Assembly: GCF_009646095.1 (NCBI RefSeq)
Contig: NZ_CP045725.1
Location: forward strand, 806,001-870,000
DNA: 64,000 bases
Direction of reading: 5' to 3'
Source: Raineyella fluvialis
GTDB taxonomy: Bacteria; Actinomycetota; Actinomycetes; Propionibacteriales; Propionibacteriaceae
Position numbers and translations under genes: made by a program. The notes beneath the pieces are model-generated. The model did not search any database and was not told the DNA's origin. It saw nothing but the letters and a program-made list of their open reading frames with translations. This document shows positions 27,852 through 35,776 of this stretch, piece after piece. Within the stretch, counting starts at the first letter, position 1, and each line of letters opens with the position of its first letter.

Positions 27852-28771
27852 GTGCCACCCCGCTCCCCCTGCCCCGCCGCCACGGCCTGGAGGCGGCGTG
27901 GGTCCGGACCCCCGACGCCGACAAGCCGGCGCCCTGGCCGACGATGCGCGACTTCCTCCGCGATCGGCTGGCCGCGCAGGCGCCGGTCGACGCCATGCTC
28001 GGCGCGGGCCGGTTCGTCGACGGTACGGGTGCGCCGTTCTCCGGGAAGGAGCCGTACGCCCCGCACACCTTCGTCTGGTTCCACCGCGACCTGCGGGAGG
28101 AGCCGGTGGTGCCGTTCGAGGTGACCGTGCTCCATCGCGACGAGCGGATCGTGGTGGTGGACAAGCCCCACTTCCTCTCCTCCATCCCCCGGGGCCGCCA
28201 CATCACCCAGTCCGTCGTGGTGCGGATGCGGTCGGCGCTCGGCCTGCCGGAGCTCTCCCCGGCTCACCGGCTGGACCGGCTCACCGCCGGAGTGCTGCTG
28301 CTGACCACCGAACGTCGGTGGCGGGCGCCCTACCAGCAGGTGTTCGAACACCGGCTCGCGCGCAAGACCTACACCGCGGTGGCCCCCGTACGATCCGACC
28401 TGGTCTTCCCGCTCGAGGTCAGCAACCACCTCCACAAGCGTCGCGGCATCCTGCAGGGCGAGGTCCTCGCCGACCGGGCAGCCAACAGTCACACCACGAT
28501 CGAACTCCTCGAGACCCGGGGAACGTACGGGCTGTACCGGCTGACCCCGACCACGGGCAAGACCCACCAACTGCGCCTCCATCTCAACGGACTGGGGATC
28601 CCGATCGTCGGCGACCCGCTCTATCCCGAGGTGCTCGACGTCGACATCGACGATTTCTCCGCCCCGCTGGAACTCGTCGCCCGTACGTTGTCCTTCACCG
28701 ACCCCGTCACCGGCGAGGAGCGGACGTTCCACAGCAAGATCGGCCATCGGTGGGAGCCCGTGCGAGACTGA
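27852..28771 (+). CDS. RluA-family pseudouridine synthase, one apparent frameshift
   Basis: Isomerises uridine to pseudouridine in rRNA or tRNA. The GTG at 27852 begins VPPRSP; after one added C at run 27865-27869 the frame continues LPRRHGLEAAWVRTP, the family's usual N-terminus. Downstream in one frame are VTVLHRDERIVVVDKPHFL, AHRLDRLTAGVLLLTT (catalytic Asp), KTYTAVAP and PTTGKTHQLRLHLNGLGIPI. About 306 aa. Which RNA site is modified cannot be told. It is followed after 5 nt by trmL, so two RNA-modification genes form one unit. Confidence 0.87.
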
Positions 28772-28776
28772 CGCCC

Positions 28777-29250
28777 ATGTCCTGCCCGGTCCGTATCCTC
28801 TTCCACTCCCCCCGCATCCCGCACAACACGGGCGCGACGATCCGACTGGCCGCCATCACCGGCGCGCCGCTGCACCTGGCCGGACCGCTCGGCTTCTCGA
28901 TGGACGACACCCATCTCAAGCGGGCCGGCCTCGACTACCACGACATGGCCAACGTCACCGTCCACGACGATCTCGAGGCGGCGTACGACGCCCTGCTGCC
29001 GGCCCGGATCATCGCGTTCACGGCGCACGCGACCGTACGCCACACCGACGTCACCTACCGGGAGGGCGACGTCCTGCTCTTCGGGCCGGAGCCGACCGGC
29101 CTCGCTCCTGAGGTCCTCGCGGACGGTCGGGTCACCGAGCGGGTCAGGATCCCGATGCGGCCCGGCAATCGCTCGCTCAACCTCTCCAACGCCACCGCGA
29201 TCGCCGTCTACGAGGCCTGGCGGCAATTCGGGTTCCCTGGCGCGCACTGA
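28777..29250 (+). CDS. trmL: tRNA (cytidine/uridine-34 2'-O)-methyltransferase
   Basis: SPOUT-class (trefoil knot) methyltransferase that 2'-O-methylates the wobble base of tRNA-Leu. The 157-aa protein is the minimal-length TrmL form: LFHSPRIPHNTGATIRLAAITGAPLHL shown in part as PRIPHNTGATIRL, then GPLGFSMDDTHLKRAGLDYH, LLFGPEPTGLAPEVL and RIPMRPGNRSLNLSNATAIAVYE. ATG 28777. It shares an operon with the pseudouridine synthase. Its stop codon forms the left edge of the second CsoR-type palindrome. Confidence 0.93.
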   Translation: MSCPVRILFHSPRIPHNTGATIRLAAITGAPLHLAGPLGFSMDDTHLKRAGLDYHDMANVTVHDDLEAAYDALLPARIIAFTAHATVRHTDVTYREGDVLLFGPEPTGLAPEVLADGRVTERVRIPMRPGNRSLNLSNATAIAVYEAWRQFGFPGAH

Positions 29251-29265
29251 TACCCCCACGGGTAT
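29250..29265. promoter_or_regulatory. Second CsoR-type palindrome
   Basis: ATACCCCCACGGGTAT: perfect 6-bp arms ATACCC and GGGTAT around four bases. It lies immediately before the small membrane protein and the metal exporter, in the right place to be their operator. Confidence 0.6.
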
Positions 29266-29277
29266 ACGATGCGAGCC

Positions 29278-29454
29278 ATGAGTCTCTCCCCCTGCGCCAT
29301 CTCGATCCCGCTGATGCTCGGCATCATCCTCGGGGTCACCGTGCATCCCGCGGCGGGCATCGCGGTGGGCCTGGCGCTGCTGGGATGGAACCTGGTCCAG
29401 GCCCGACGCGGTAAGGAATGCACCACCTGTGCGTGGCCCCGACGCGAGGACTGA
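29278..29454 (+). CDS. Small membrane protein with CxxC tail
   Basis: A 58-aa protein: one or two hydrophobic stretches (SIPLMLGIILGVTVHPAAGI and AVGLALLGWNLV) and a basic, cysteine-bearing tail (RRGKECTTCAWPRRED). The CxxC could bind a metal. The ATG at 29278 follows the CsoR-type palindrome by 12 nt, leaving little room for a leader. It precedes the CDF exporter by 16 nt, so the two probably form a metal-responsive unit. Function is inference from context. Confidence 0.6.
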   Translation: MSLSPCAISIPLMLGIILGVTVHPAAGIAVGLALLGWNLVQARRGKECTTCAWPRRED

Positions 29455-29470
29455 CACCTAGAATCGCCCC

Positions 29471-30394
29471 ATGGGACACGACCACAGCCACGGCTCCCAC
29501 AGCCATGGCACGGCGCCGGAGCGTCGGCTGGTCGTCGCCCTGGGGATCACCGCCACGGTGCTGGTCGCCGAGGTCGCCGGCGCGGCCCTGACCCGCAGCC
29601 TCGCGCTGCTCACCGACGCCGCCCACATGCTCACCGACACCGCCGGCCTGGCGCTGGCCGTGATGGCGACACGCCTGGCCACCCGGCCGGCCGATGAACG
29701 GCGGACCTGGGGCTTCCGCCGGGCGGAGGTGATCTCGGCCCAGTGGCAGGCGGCGATCCTCCTCGCGGTCGGGGTGTACGCCCTGATCGACGGCGTGCAG
29801 CGACTCCTCGAACCCCCGCACGTACCGTCCGGCGCGCTGTTGGTCTTCGGCGTCATCGGTCTCGCCGGCAACCTCGCCTCGCTCGCCGTCCTGCTGGCCC
29901 ACCGCGACGTCAACCTCAATCTGCGCGCCGCCTTCCTCGAGGTCGCCAACGACGCCCTCGGCTCCGTCGCCGTGATCGTCTCGGCCATCCTCATCGGGGC
30001 CCTCGGGTGGCTGCGGGCCGACGCGGTCGCCGCGATGGTCATCGCGGTGCTGATCATCCCCCGGACCCTCGCACTGCTCCGCTATTCGACGGTGGTGCTG
30101 CTGGAGTGGTCGCCGAAGGGTCTGGATCTCGCCGAGGTGCGCCGGCACCTGCTGGAGATCGACCACGTCCTGGAGGTGCACGACCTGCACGCGAGTGTGA
30201 TCGCCACCGGGCTGCCGGTGCTCAGCGCGCATGTCGTCGTGGAGGAGGAGTGCTTCCGCACCGGCCACGCGCCCCTGCTGCTGGATGCCCTGCAGTCCTG
30301 CGTCGCCGGGCATTTCCCCGTGTCGGTGGAGCATTCGACGTTCCAGCTCGAGCCACCGGGGCACCGCGATCACGAGGACATGCCGGGCGTGTAG
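29471..30394 (+). CDS. CDF family metal cation exporter (ZitB/CzcD-like)
   Basis: Proton-coupled efflux of Zn2+ or related divalent ions. The 307-aa protein opens with a His-rich metal-binding tail (MGHDHSHGSHSHG). The transport site shows HMLTD in helix 2 and, in helix 5, EVANDALGS, where the usual first His is replaced so that the site reads E/N-D; this may shift metal preference. Six hydrophobic segments and a cytosolic C-terminal dimer domain (from about 205; HLLEIDHVLEVHDLHA) are typical. The stop runs directly into the cobalamin riboswitch of the next operon. Ends with HRDHEDMPGV. Confidence 0.9.
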   Translation: MGHDHSHGSHSHGTAPERRLVVALGITATVLVAEVAGAALTRSLALLTDAAHMLTDTAGLALAVMATRLATRPADERRTWGFRRAEVISAQWQAAILLAVGVYALIDGVQRLLEPPHVPSGALLVFGVIGLAGNLASLAVLLAHRDVNLNLRAAFLEVANDALGSVAVIVSAILIGALGWLRADAVAAMVIAVLIIPRTLALLRYSTVVLLEWSPKGLDLAEVRRHLLEIDHVLEVHDLHASVIATGLPVLSAHVVVEEECFRTGHAPLLLDALQSCVAGHFPVSVEHSTFQLEPPGHRDHEDMPGV

Positions 30395-30505
30395 GCTGTG
30401 CCTCGCACCACGCGGTAACCGAGGAAGCCGGTGAGATTCCGGCACGGTCGCGCCACTGTGAGTCCAAGTCAGGAACTCGGCCCGCGTACACCACGACTGG
30501 GACGC
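30395..30505 (+). ncRNA. Cobalamin (B12) riboswitch
   Basis: Conserved aptamer blocks appear in order: GAAGCCGGTGAGATTCCGG (30424-30442), CGCCACTGTGA (30451-30461) and the B12-box region AAGTCAGGAACTC (30466-30478). It precedes cobT-cobS-cobD, so adenosylcobalamin should repress its own synthesis genes. The stretch 30506-30685 holds a leader ORF and competing hairpins described separately. Confidence 0.93.
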
Positions 30506-30525
30506 GCCATCCCGGAGAGGACATC

Positions 30526-30570
30526 ATGAGCGTTCGGTCCTTCTGCACCGCTCACGTCTGCACCGCCTAG
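30526..30570 (+). CDS. 14-residue leader ORF between riboswitch and cobT
   Basis: Encodes MSVRSFCTAHVCTA, with two Cys and one His, preceded by GGAGAGG at ideal 5-nt spacing. It lies between the aptamer and cobT and ends at the base of a hairpin (30570-30578 with 30590-30599). A translated leader would couple ribosome position to the folding of the downstream alternative stems. No family is recognised; the evidence is the strong ribosome site and location only. Confidence 0.5.
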   Translation: MSVRSFCTAHVCTA

Positions 30571-30681
30571 CGCGCCCCGTATTGAACGTGGGGACGCGCC
30601 CGGACCATCCACTCGGTCCGATTCCACTCACTCGTATCCACAGGACCCTCTGCGGTCCGGGCGCGCCTCCACCCTTGGAGG
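30570..30681 (+). promoter_or_regulatory. Expression platform: competing stems and SD-sequestering hairpin
   Basis: Stem A pairs 30570-30578 with 30590-30599. Stem B pairs 30595-30606 perfectly with 30654-30665 (12 bp) and overlaps the 3' arm of A. Smaller options pair 30601-30606 with 30615-30620 and 30643-30647 with 30654-30658. The last hairpin, CCTCC (30666-30670) with GGAGG (30677-30681), hides the cobT ribosome site. These are mutually exclusive folds typical of a regulated leader. Confidence 0.6.
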
Positions 30682-30685
30682 ACTC

Positions 30686-31705
30686 ATGACCATCACCCCA
30701 CCCAACGCCGGTGTGTACGCCGCGGCGCTCGCGCATTGCGACTCGCTGGCGATGCCGACCGGCGCGCTGCACGGTCTCGTCGAACTCGGCTGCTGGATCG
30801 CCGCCGCCCAGGGCCAGGTGCCGCCGGCACAGCTGGACAACGTCCGCACCGTCGTCTTCGCCGGTGACCACGGCGTCGCCGCTGATGGTGTCTCGGTCTA
30901 TCCGACCGCCATCACCGTGGGCATGGTGCACGGCATCCTCGCCGACAAGGCGGGCATCAGCGTGATCGCGCGCCAGCACGGCATCCACGTACGGCTCCTC
31001 GACATCGGCGTGGACGCGGACCTGGACGTGCCGGCCGAGGTGAGCGCCCACAAGGTCCGCCGCGGCTCGGGGAACATCCGCGTCGAGGACGCGCTGACCC
31101 GTGCGGAGGCCGAGCAGGCGCTGGCCGAGGGGGAGGCCATTGCGGCCGAGGAGATCGCCGCGGGCGCCCAGCTGCTCATCGCCGGCGACCTGGGCATCGG
31201 TAACACCACGCCGTCTGCGGCCCTGATCGCCGCCACCTACGGGGTCCGGGCCGCCGAGGTGACGGGCATCGGCACCGGCCTCGACGAGGCCGGCCGGCTG
31301 CGCAAGGCCGCGGTGATCGACGAGGCGATCGCCCGTTGCGGTGACCGGCTCGCCGACCCGATCGAACGCCTCGCCTGCCTGGGTTCCGCCGACATCGCGG
31401 CGGCCACCGGCTACATGATCGCCGCGGCCCGCGCCGGGGTGCCGGTCCTCGTCGACGGTGTGATCGCCGGTGCCGAGGCGACGATGGCCGAGTCCATCGC
31501 GCCGGGCGCCAAGGCCTGGATGCGAGCCGGTCACCGTTCGCCCGAGCCGGGCCTGTCGTTCGCCATCGAGAAGCTCGGCCTGTCGCCCATCCTCGACCTG
31601 GGCCTGCGGCTCGGCGAGGGCACCGGCGCCGCCGCGGCCGTCCCGCTGGTCCGCACGGGCATCGCCCTGATGCGGGAGATGGCGACCCTTGCCGATGTCA
31701 GCTGA
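30686..31705 (+). CDS. cobT: Nicotinate-nucleotide--dimethylbenzimidazole phosphoribosyltransferase
   Basis: Activates the lower ligand base of B12 by making alpha-ribazole phosphate. The 339-aa protein shows FAGDHGVAADGVSVYP, DLGIGNTTPSAALIA, GIGTGLDEAGRLRK, GVPVLVDGVIAGAEATMA and the catalytic-base segment LRLGEGTGAAAAVP (E311). ATG 30686 uses the GGAGG that the leader hairpin can mask. First gene of a riboswitch-controlled cobT-cobS-cobD operon; cobS begins 5 nt after its stop. Confidence 0.96.
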   Translation: MTITPPNAGVYAAALAHCDSLAMPTGALHGLVELGCWIAAAQGQVPPAQLDNVRTVVFAGDHGVAADGVSVYPTAITVGMVHGILADKAGISVIARQHGIHVRLLDIGVDADLDVPAEVSAHKVRRGSGNIRVEDALTRAEAEQALAEGEAIAAEEIAAGAQLLIAGDLGIGNTTPSAALIAATYGVRAAEVTGIGTGLDEAGRLRKAAVIDEAIARCGDRLADPIERLACLGSADIAAATGYMIAAARAGVPVLVDGVIAGAEATMAESIAPGAKAWMRAGHRSPEPGLSFAIEKLGLSPILDLGLRLGEGTGAAAAVPLVRTGIALMREMATLADVS

Positions 31706-31710
31706 GTCCG

Positions 31711-32478
31711 ATGTCAGCTGACGGCTGGAGACTCGCCACGGGGACCCTCACCCGGATCCCCGCAGGCGCCATCGGACAGGTGACGGCGCCGATCGCCCGG
31801 ACGGCGATGGTGATCGGGTCGGTGGTCATGGCGCCGGTGGCGCTCGCCGCCGGCCTCGTCGGCTGGACGGCCGTACGGCTGGGCGCCCCCGGACTGGTCG
31901 GCGGGCTGCTGGTGGTCGGGATCGTCGCCCAGCTGAGCCGGTCGATCCACTGGGACGGGCTGGCCGACACCGCCGACGGGCTCGGCTCCTCCTGGGACCG
32001 CGACCGAGCCCTGGACATCATGCGCACCGGCGACGTCGGCCCGATGGGCGCCGGCACCCTGGTCGTCGTGCTGGGGCTGCAGGCGGCATCGTACGGTGCG
32101 CTGCTGGCGCGGCCGTACGGGTGGCTGGTGGTCGCGGCTCTGGTCTGCGCCTCGCGGGCGGCGCTGGTGCTCGGTTGCCTGCGCAGCGTCCCGGCCGCCC
32201 GGCCCGAGGGCCTCGGCCAAGCCGTGGCCGGGTCGGTGCCGTGGTACGGCGCGGCCGTCGTCTGGCTGGTGTGGGCAGGCGTCCTGTCCGGCGTCGCCCT
32301 GCTGTCGGGCGCGAACTGGTGGGCCGGTGCGATCGCCGCGGCCGGGGGGCCGCTCGCCGGCGGGGTCCTGCTGTGGTGGTGCGTCCGCCGGCTGGGGGGT
32401 ATCACCGGTGACGTCCTCGGCGCACTGGTCGAGGCCGCGGCGGCCGGGCTGGCCGTGGTGGCGGTGATGGCGTGGTGA
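31711..32478 (+). CDS. cobS: Adenosylcobinamide-GDP ribazoletransferase (cobalamin synthase)
   Basis: Integral membrane enzyme that joins adenosylcobinamide-GDP and alpha-ribazole (phosphate) in the last B12 assembly step. 255 aa with about six hydrophobic segments and the Mg-binding signature HWDGLADTADGLGSSWDRDRAL (shown: HWDGLADTADGLGSS), then MRTGDVGPMGAGTLVVV. ATG 31711. The junction with cobT carries a direct repeat: GATGTCAGCTGA occurs as the end of cobT and again across the cobS start. cobD starts inside its stop region. Confidence 0.94.
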   Translation: MSADGWRLATGTLTRIPAGAIGQVTAPIARTAMVIGSVVMAPVALAAGLVGWTAVRLGAPGLVGGLLVVGIVAQLSRSIHWDGLADTADGLGSSWDRDRALDIMRTGDVGPMGAGTLVVVLGLQAASYGALLARPYGWLVVAALVCASRAALVLGCLRSVPAARPEGLGQAVAGSVPWYGAAVVWLVWAGVLSGVALLSGANWWAGAIAAAGGPLAGGVLLWWCVRRLGGITGDVLGALVEAAAAGLAVVAVMAW

Positions 32479-33416
32479 ACGGCTGGACCCGGGCCCTCGG
32501 CCTGGCCCTCGGTTTCGGCCTCGACCGGCTGGTCGGCGACCCTCGTCGCGGGCATCCGGTCGCCGCGTTCGGCCGGGCGGCCATCGCGCTGGAACGGCGG
32601 ACGTACGCCGACTCGGTCGCCGCCGGCGCAGGACAGGTGGCGCTGCTCGTCGGCTCCACCACCCTGGCCGCAACGCTGGTGACGAGGCTGGCCCGGCGCT
32701 CGGTGCTCACCGACGTCGCCTGGACGGCGCTGGTCACCTGGTCGGTGCTCGGGGGTCGCTCGCTGGAACGGGAGGCCTCGGCTGTGGCCGATCATCTTGA
32801 GCGCGGCGACCTGCCCGCGGCCCGTGAGCAGGTGGGTCACCTGGTCAGCCGCGACCCCTGGGTGCTGGACGCCGCGGGCGTGACCCGAGCGGCGATCGAG
32901 TCCCTGGCCGAGAACACCTCCGACGCCGTGGTGGCCCCTCTGGTCTGGGGGGCGATCGCCGGCGCCCCGGGAATGGTGGCCCACCGGGCGATCAACACAC
33001 TCGACGCCATGATCGGCTACCGCAACGACCGGTACGAGCGGTACGGGAAGGTCGCCGCCCGGCTCGATGACGTCGTCAACTGGCTCCCCGCGCGGCTCGG
33101 TGCCGCGATCGCCGCGGGAACCTCATGGTCGGCCTGGCGGGCGATCCGCGAGGACACGGCGGCGCATCCCAGCCCGAACGGCGGCCAGATCGAGGCCGCC
33201 TTTGCCGGCGCGCTGGGGATCCGTCTCGGCGGGGCCAACGCGTACGGCGGACGCGTCGAGGACCGCGGCGTGCTGGGTGACGGCCGGGTGGCCAAGCCCG
33301 CGGACGTCGCCCGAGCGGTCAGTCTGGGCCGTCGGGTGCAGCTCGGGACGCTGATGGTGGCCATGGGCCTGGCCGCGATCGGTGGCGGTGCGCCCAACCG
33401 GCCTCGATGGTGCTGA
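32472..33416 (+). CDS. cobD: Adenosylcobinamide-phosphate synthase (CobD/CbiB)
   Basis: Membrane enzyme adding the aminopropanol arm to adenosylcobyric acid. The 314-aa protein carries DRLVGDPRRGHPVAAFGR, DHLERGDLPAAREQVGHLVSRD (partly DLPAAREQVGHLVSRD), ESLAENTSDAVVAPLVWG, RAINTLDAMIGYRNDRYERYG and the end segment GGANAYGGRVEDRGVLGDG. GTG 32472 lies 7 nt inside cobS. The last residues (APNRPRWC) lie where the antisense DUF222 gene's reading frame also runs, so one of the two 3' ends may be misread. Confidence 0.93.
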   Translation: MVNGWTRALGLALGFGLDRLVGDPRRGHPVAAFGRAAIALERRTYADSVAAGAGQVALLVGSTTLAATLVTRLARRSVLTDVAWTALVTWSVLGGRSLEREASAVADHLERGDLPAAREQVGHLVSRDPWVLDAAGVTRAAIESLAENTSDAVVAPLVWGAIAGAPGMVAHRAINTLDAMIGYRNDRYERYGKVAARLDDVVNWLPARLGAAIAAGTSWSAWRAIREDTAAHPSPNGGQIEAAFAGALGIRLGGANAYGGRVEDRGVLGDGRVAKPADVARAVSLGRRVQLGTLMVAMGLAAIGGGAPNRPRWC

Positions 33417-34973
33417 AGTCGCGTCCCCAGGCGCGCGTCGACCGGTTACTGACGGAGTAGACGTAGCCCAGCGGTGAACGCCACACCCAGGTGCCCGGGT
33501 CCGTCCGGTCGAGGCGGAAACCACCATGGGTCCGGGCCCGGTGAGCCCTGCGGCCGAGCGGGCCCAGGTTGTCGATGGCCGTCACCCCGCCGGCCCGCCA
33601 GGGCACGGTGTGGTCAAGGTCGCAGGCCCGTGCGGGCACCTGCCCCACGGGGCCACCTCGTACGGCTGGATCTGGATCACCTGCTCCCGGAGGCGGTCGG
33701 GGATCTCATACGAGTCGACGGTCTGTGAGTCACGCGTGTCGATCACCTGGGTCACCCGGACCGGGCAGCCGCCCAGGAACTCGGCAAGCTGCGACAGCGG
33801 CACGGGCTCGTGTCCCTCGACCCGCGCCACGCCACAGCCCGCCTCGAGATCGGCAGCGCTGACATGCACGTGCAGGCGGACCACAGGACGCAACCGGGCC
33901 GGGTCGACGGTGCGGAAAGCGGCCGCGAGGTCGGCGGTCCGGGCACGCCACCAGGACCGCGAGGGGACCACGTCGGGCTCGCCGGGAGGATCCCCGGGGC
34001 CAGGGTCGGGGGGTAGGGACTCGAGGTCATCGGGTTCGGCGAGGGCGGAGATCGGGAGGGCCTGCTGCCAGTCGGGCATCTCACCGTCGGGATCGTCCGG
34101 AACGACAGGATCGAGGGGGTCGACAGGATCAGCGAGGTCGGCCAGCAGCGCCGCCGCCAGGGCCGGCGTGGCCAGCATCCCCATGGCGCGTGCGCGGCGG
34201 GTGTCGAGTGGGGACCCGTCGCCGTGACGCTCGAGTGCCCGGGCGAGTTGGTCGACCGCCGCGTCCACGTGGACGGCGTCAGCGGTGTCGAGATGAGCCA
34301 CCACCGCGGTCACCCCGGGGCCGGGCTTCTCCCTCCCCAGCCGTACGAACCGGTGTTCGCGAGCCGCCCGCGCCCGGGCCTCGATCAGGTCGGGAGCGAT
34401 CTGGGCGATCTCGCCCTCCGCCAGGCGCTGCATCCGTGTCCAGCCGAGGCCCGGCATGACCGGCGCGAGGACGGAGTCCAGCTCGTCGGCCTGCTCGAGG
34501 GTCAACGGGTGCGCCATGGCGGCGATCCGGCGGGCCTGCCAGGCCCGGACCTGTCCGGCCGCCAGCAGCTGCCACAGCCGCGGATGCCGGTGCCGAAGGT
34601 TGAGCGCGTCGGAGATCAGCAGGGCGGCCGAGGCGTGGGTGCAGCCGAAGAGCGCACCAAGCTCCATCGCCAGGAACTCTGGCACCCGTGGCGTGCCGTC
34701 ACCGCCGAGTTGCGCCATCCCCTCCCCACCGGGCAGTGCCTGGTGCGCCCTGGTGGGACGGGGCGCCGCGTCGACCAGCTCGGCCACCAGGACCAGCTCG
34801 TGCCCCTCGAGGGACATCTGAAGGCTGCGGTTGGCCAGCAACTCGTCGGCGATCGCTGTCGCCTGGCCGGCCGGACCTCCGTGGGGCAGCTCGAACACCG
34901 GGAGCGGCTGACCGCCCCCGTCACTGTCCGGACCCTGCTCCGGACCCCTCCCCGGCACCCGCTCCTCACCCAT
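33319..34973 (-). CDS. DUF222/HNH (13E12-type) protein, one apparent frameshift
   Basis: Actinobacterial 13E12-repeat family protein: an N-terminal DUF222 domain (MELGALFGCTHASAALLISDAL, LLAAGQVRAWQARRIA, LDTADAVHVDAAVDQLARAL) and a C-terminal HNH domain in the next frame (ACDLDHTVPWRAGG, DNLGPLGRRAHRARTHGGF, WRSPLGYVYSV). One added base near C-run 33643-33646 joins YEVAPWG to QVPARACDLDH. Aligned this way, the two Cys that usually precede the DLDH motif (CxxxxC) are Glu and Gly, so zinc binding may be impaired. The acidic Pro/Asp linker is normal. ATG 34973 chosen; upstream ATGs exist. Function of the family is unproven. The 3' end overlaps cobD antisense. Confidence 0.78.
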
Positions 34974-35111
34974 GTCTCCACGGTAGAGAAGGTGTCTGAC
35001 ATCAACCTCGGGCACCATTCCCACCACCGCCGAACCGCCCGTTGACTACCCTGTTCGCATGGCCGACCCCCGCGTACGACCCGCTGAGCCCGTGATGCCG
35101 GGACGGCCGTG

Positions 35112-35776
35112 ATGGGCACCTGGATCGTCCTGCTGATCACCATCCCGCTGGTCGGCTGGTTGACGGCCGTGGTGGTGGCCACCCCGCGCCGGGAGCGTCG
35201 GCGCGTCGCCGAACTGGCCGAGGGGGCCCACGCCCGCGGCTGGACCTACACCGAGGACGCCTCGCGGCTCCGGCCGCCCCCACCACAGCTGCGGGAGTGG
35301 CAACGCCCGGTGATGTTCCGCGAGGGGTTCAGCGGCACCTATCGCGGTCAGGAGTTCTGGGTCGCCCACGTCACGTACGAGTCGACGGACCCGGCGCGCC
35401 AGGGCCGGCGGAGACACGCGACGCTGTGCTGGCTCCGTCTCCCCTTCCCCCTCAACGACGTCCGGATCGTGCCCCTGGAACTACTCGAGGAACGCCACCA
35501 GTTCGTCGGGGGATGGTCCATCGCACCGGCGACGAGGCCTTCGACGCCCGGTTCGCGATCCTCACCGATGACGAGTTGCTCGGCCGGATGGCGACCGGCC
35601 CGGCGGTCCGTACGCTGCTGACGGTGAACCAGATCCCCTGGAGCGTCACGCTGCAGGGCCTCACCGTGGTCGCCGAACGCCTCGACCGGGTGCCGCAGAG
35701 CATGGAGGACGCCCTCAACGGGGTGGCGATCGCGGACGCGGTCGCCCGGGGGCTCACCGGTCAGAGTCAGCGCTGA
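35112..35776 (+). CDS. Membrane-anchored protein of unknown function, one apparent frameshift
   Basis: One N-terminal transmembrane helix (WIVLLITIPLVGWLTAVVV) and a cytosolic domain with ARGWTYTEDASRL and FSGTYRGQEFWVAHVTYES, then after the break MVHRTGDEAFDARFAILTDD and QGLTVVAERLDRVPQSMEDAL. One added G at run 35508-35512 joins the parts to about 221 aa. The layout (TM helix followed by a domain testing a measured property, FDARFAI) occurs in many actinobacterial hypotheticals; no enzyme motif is visible. The 3' end overlaps the sucrose phosphorylase 3' end by 23 nt. Confidence 0.7.
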
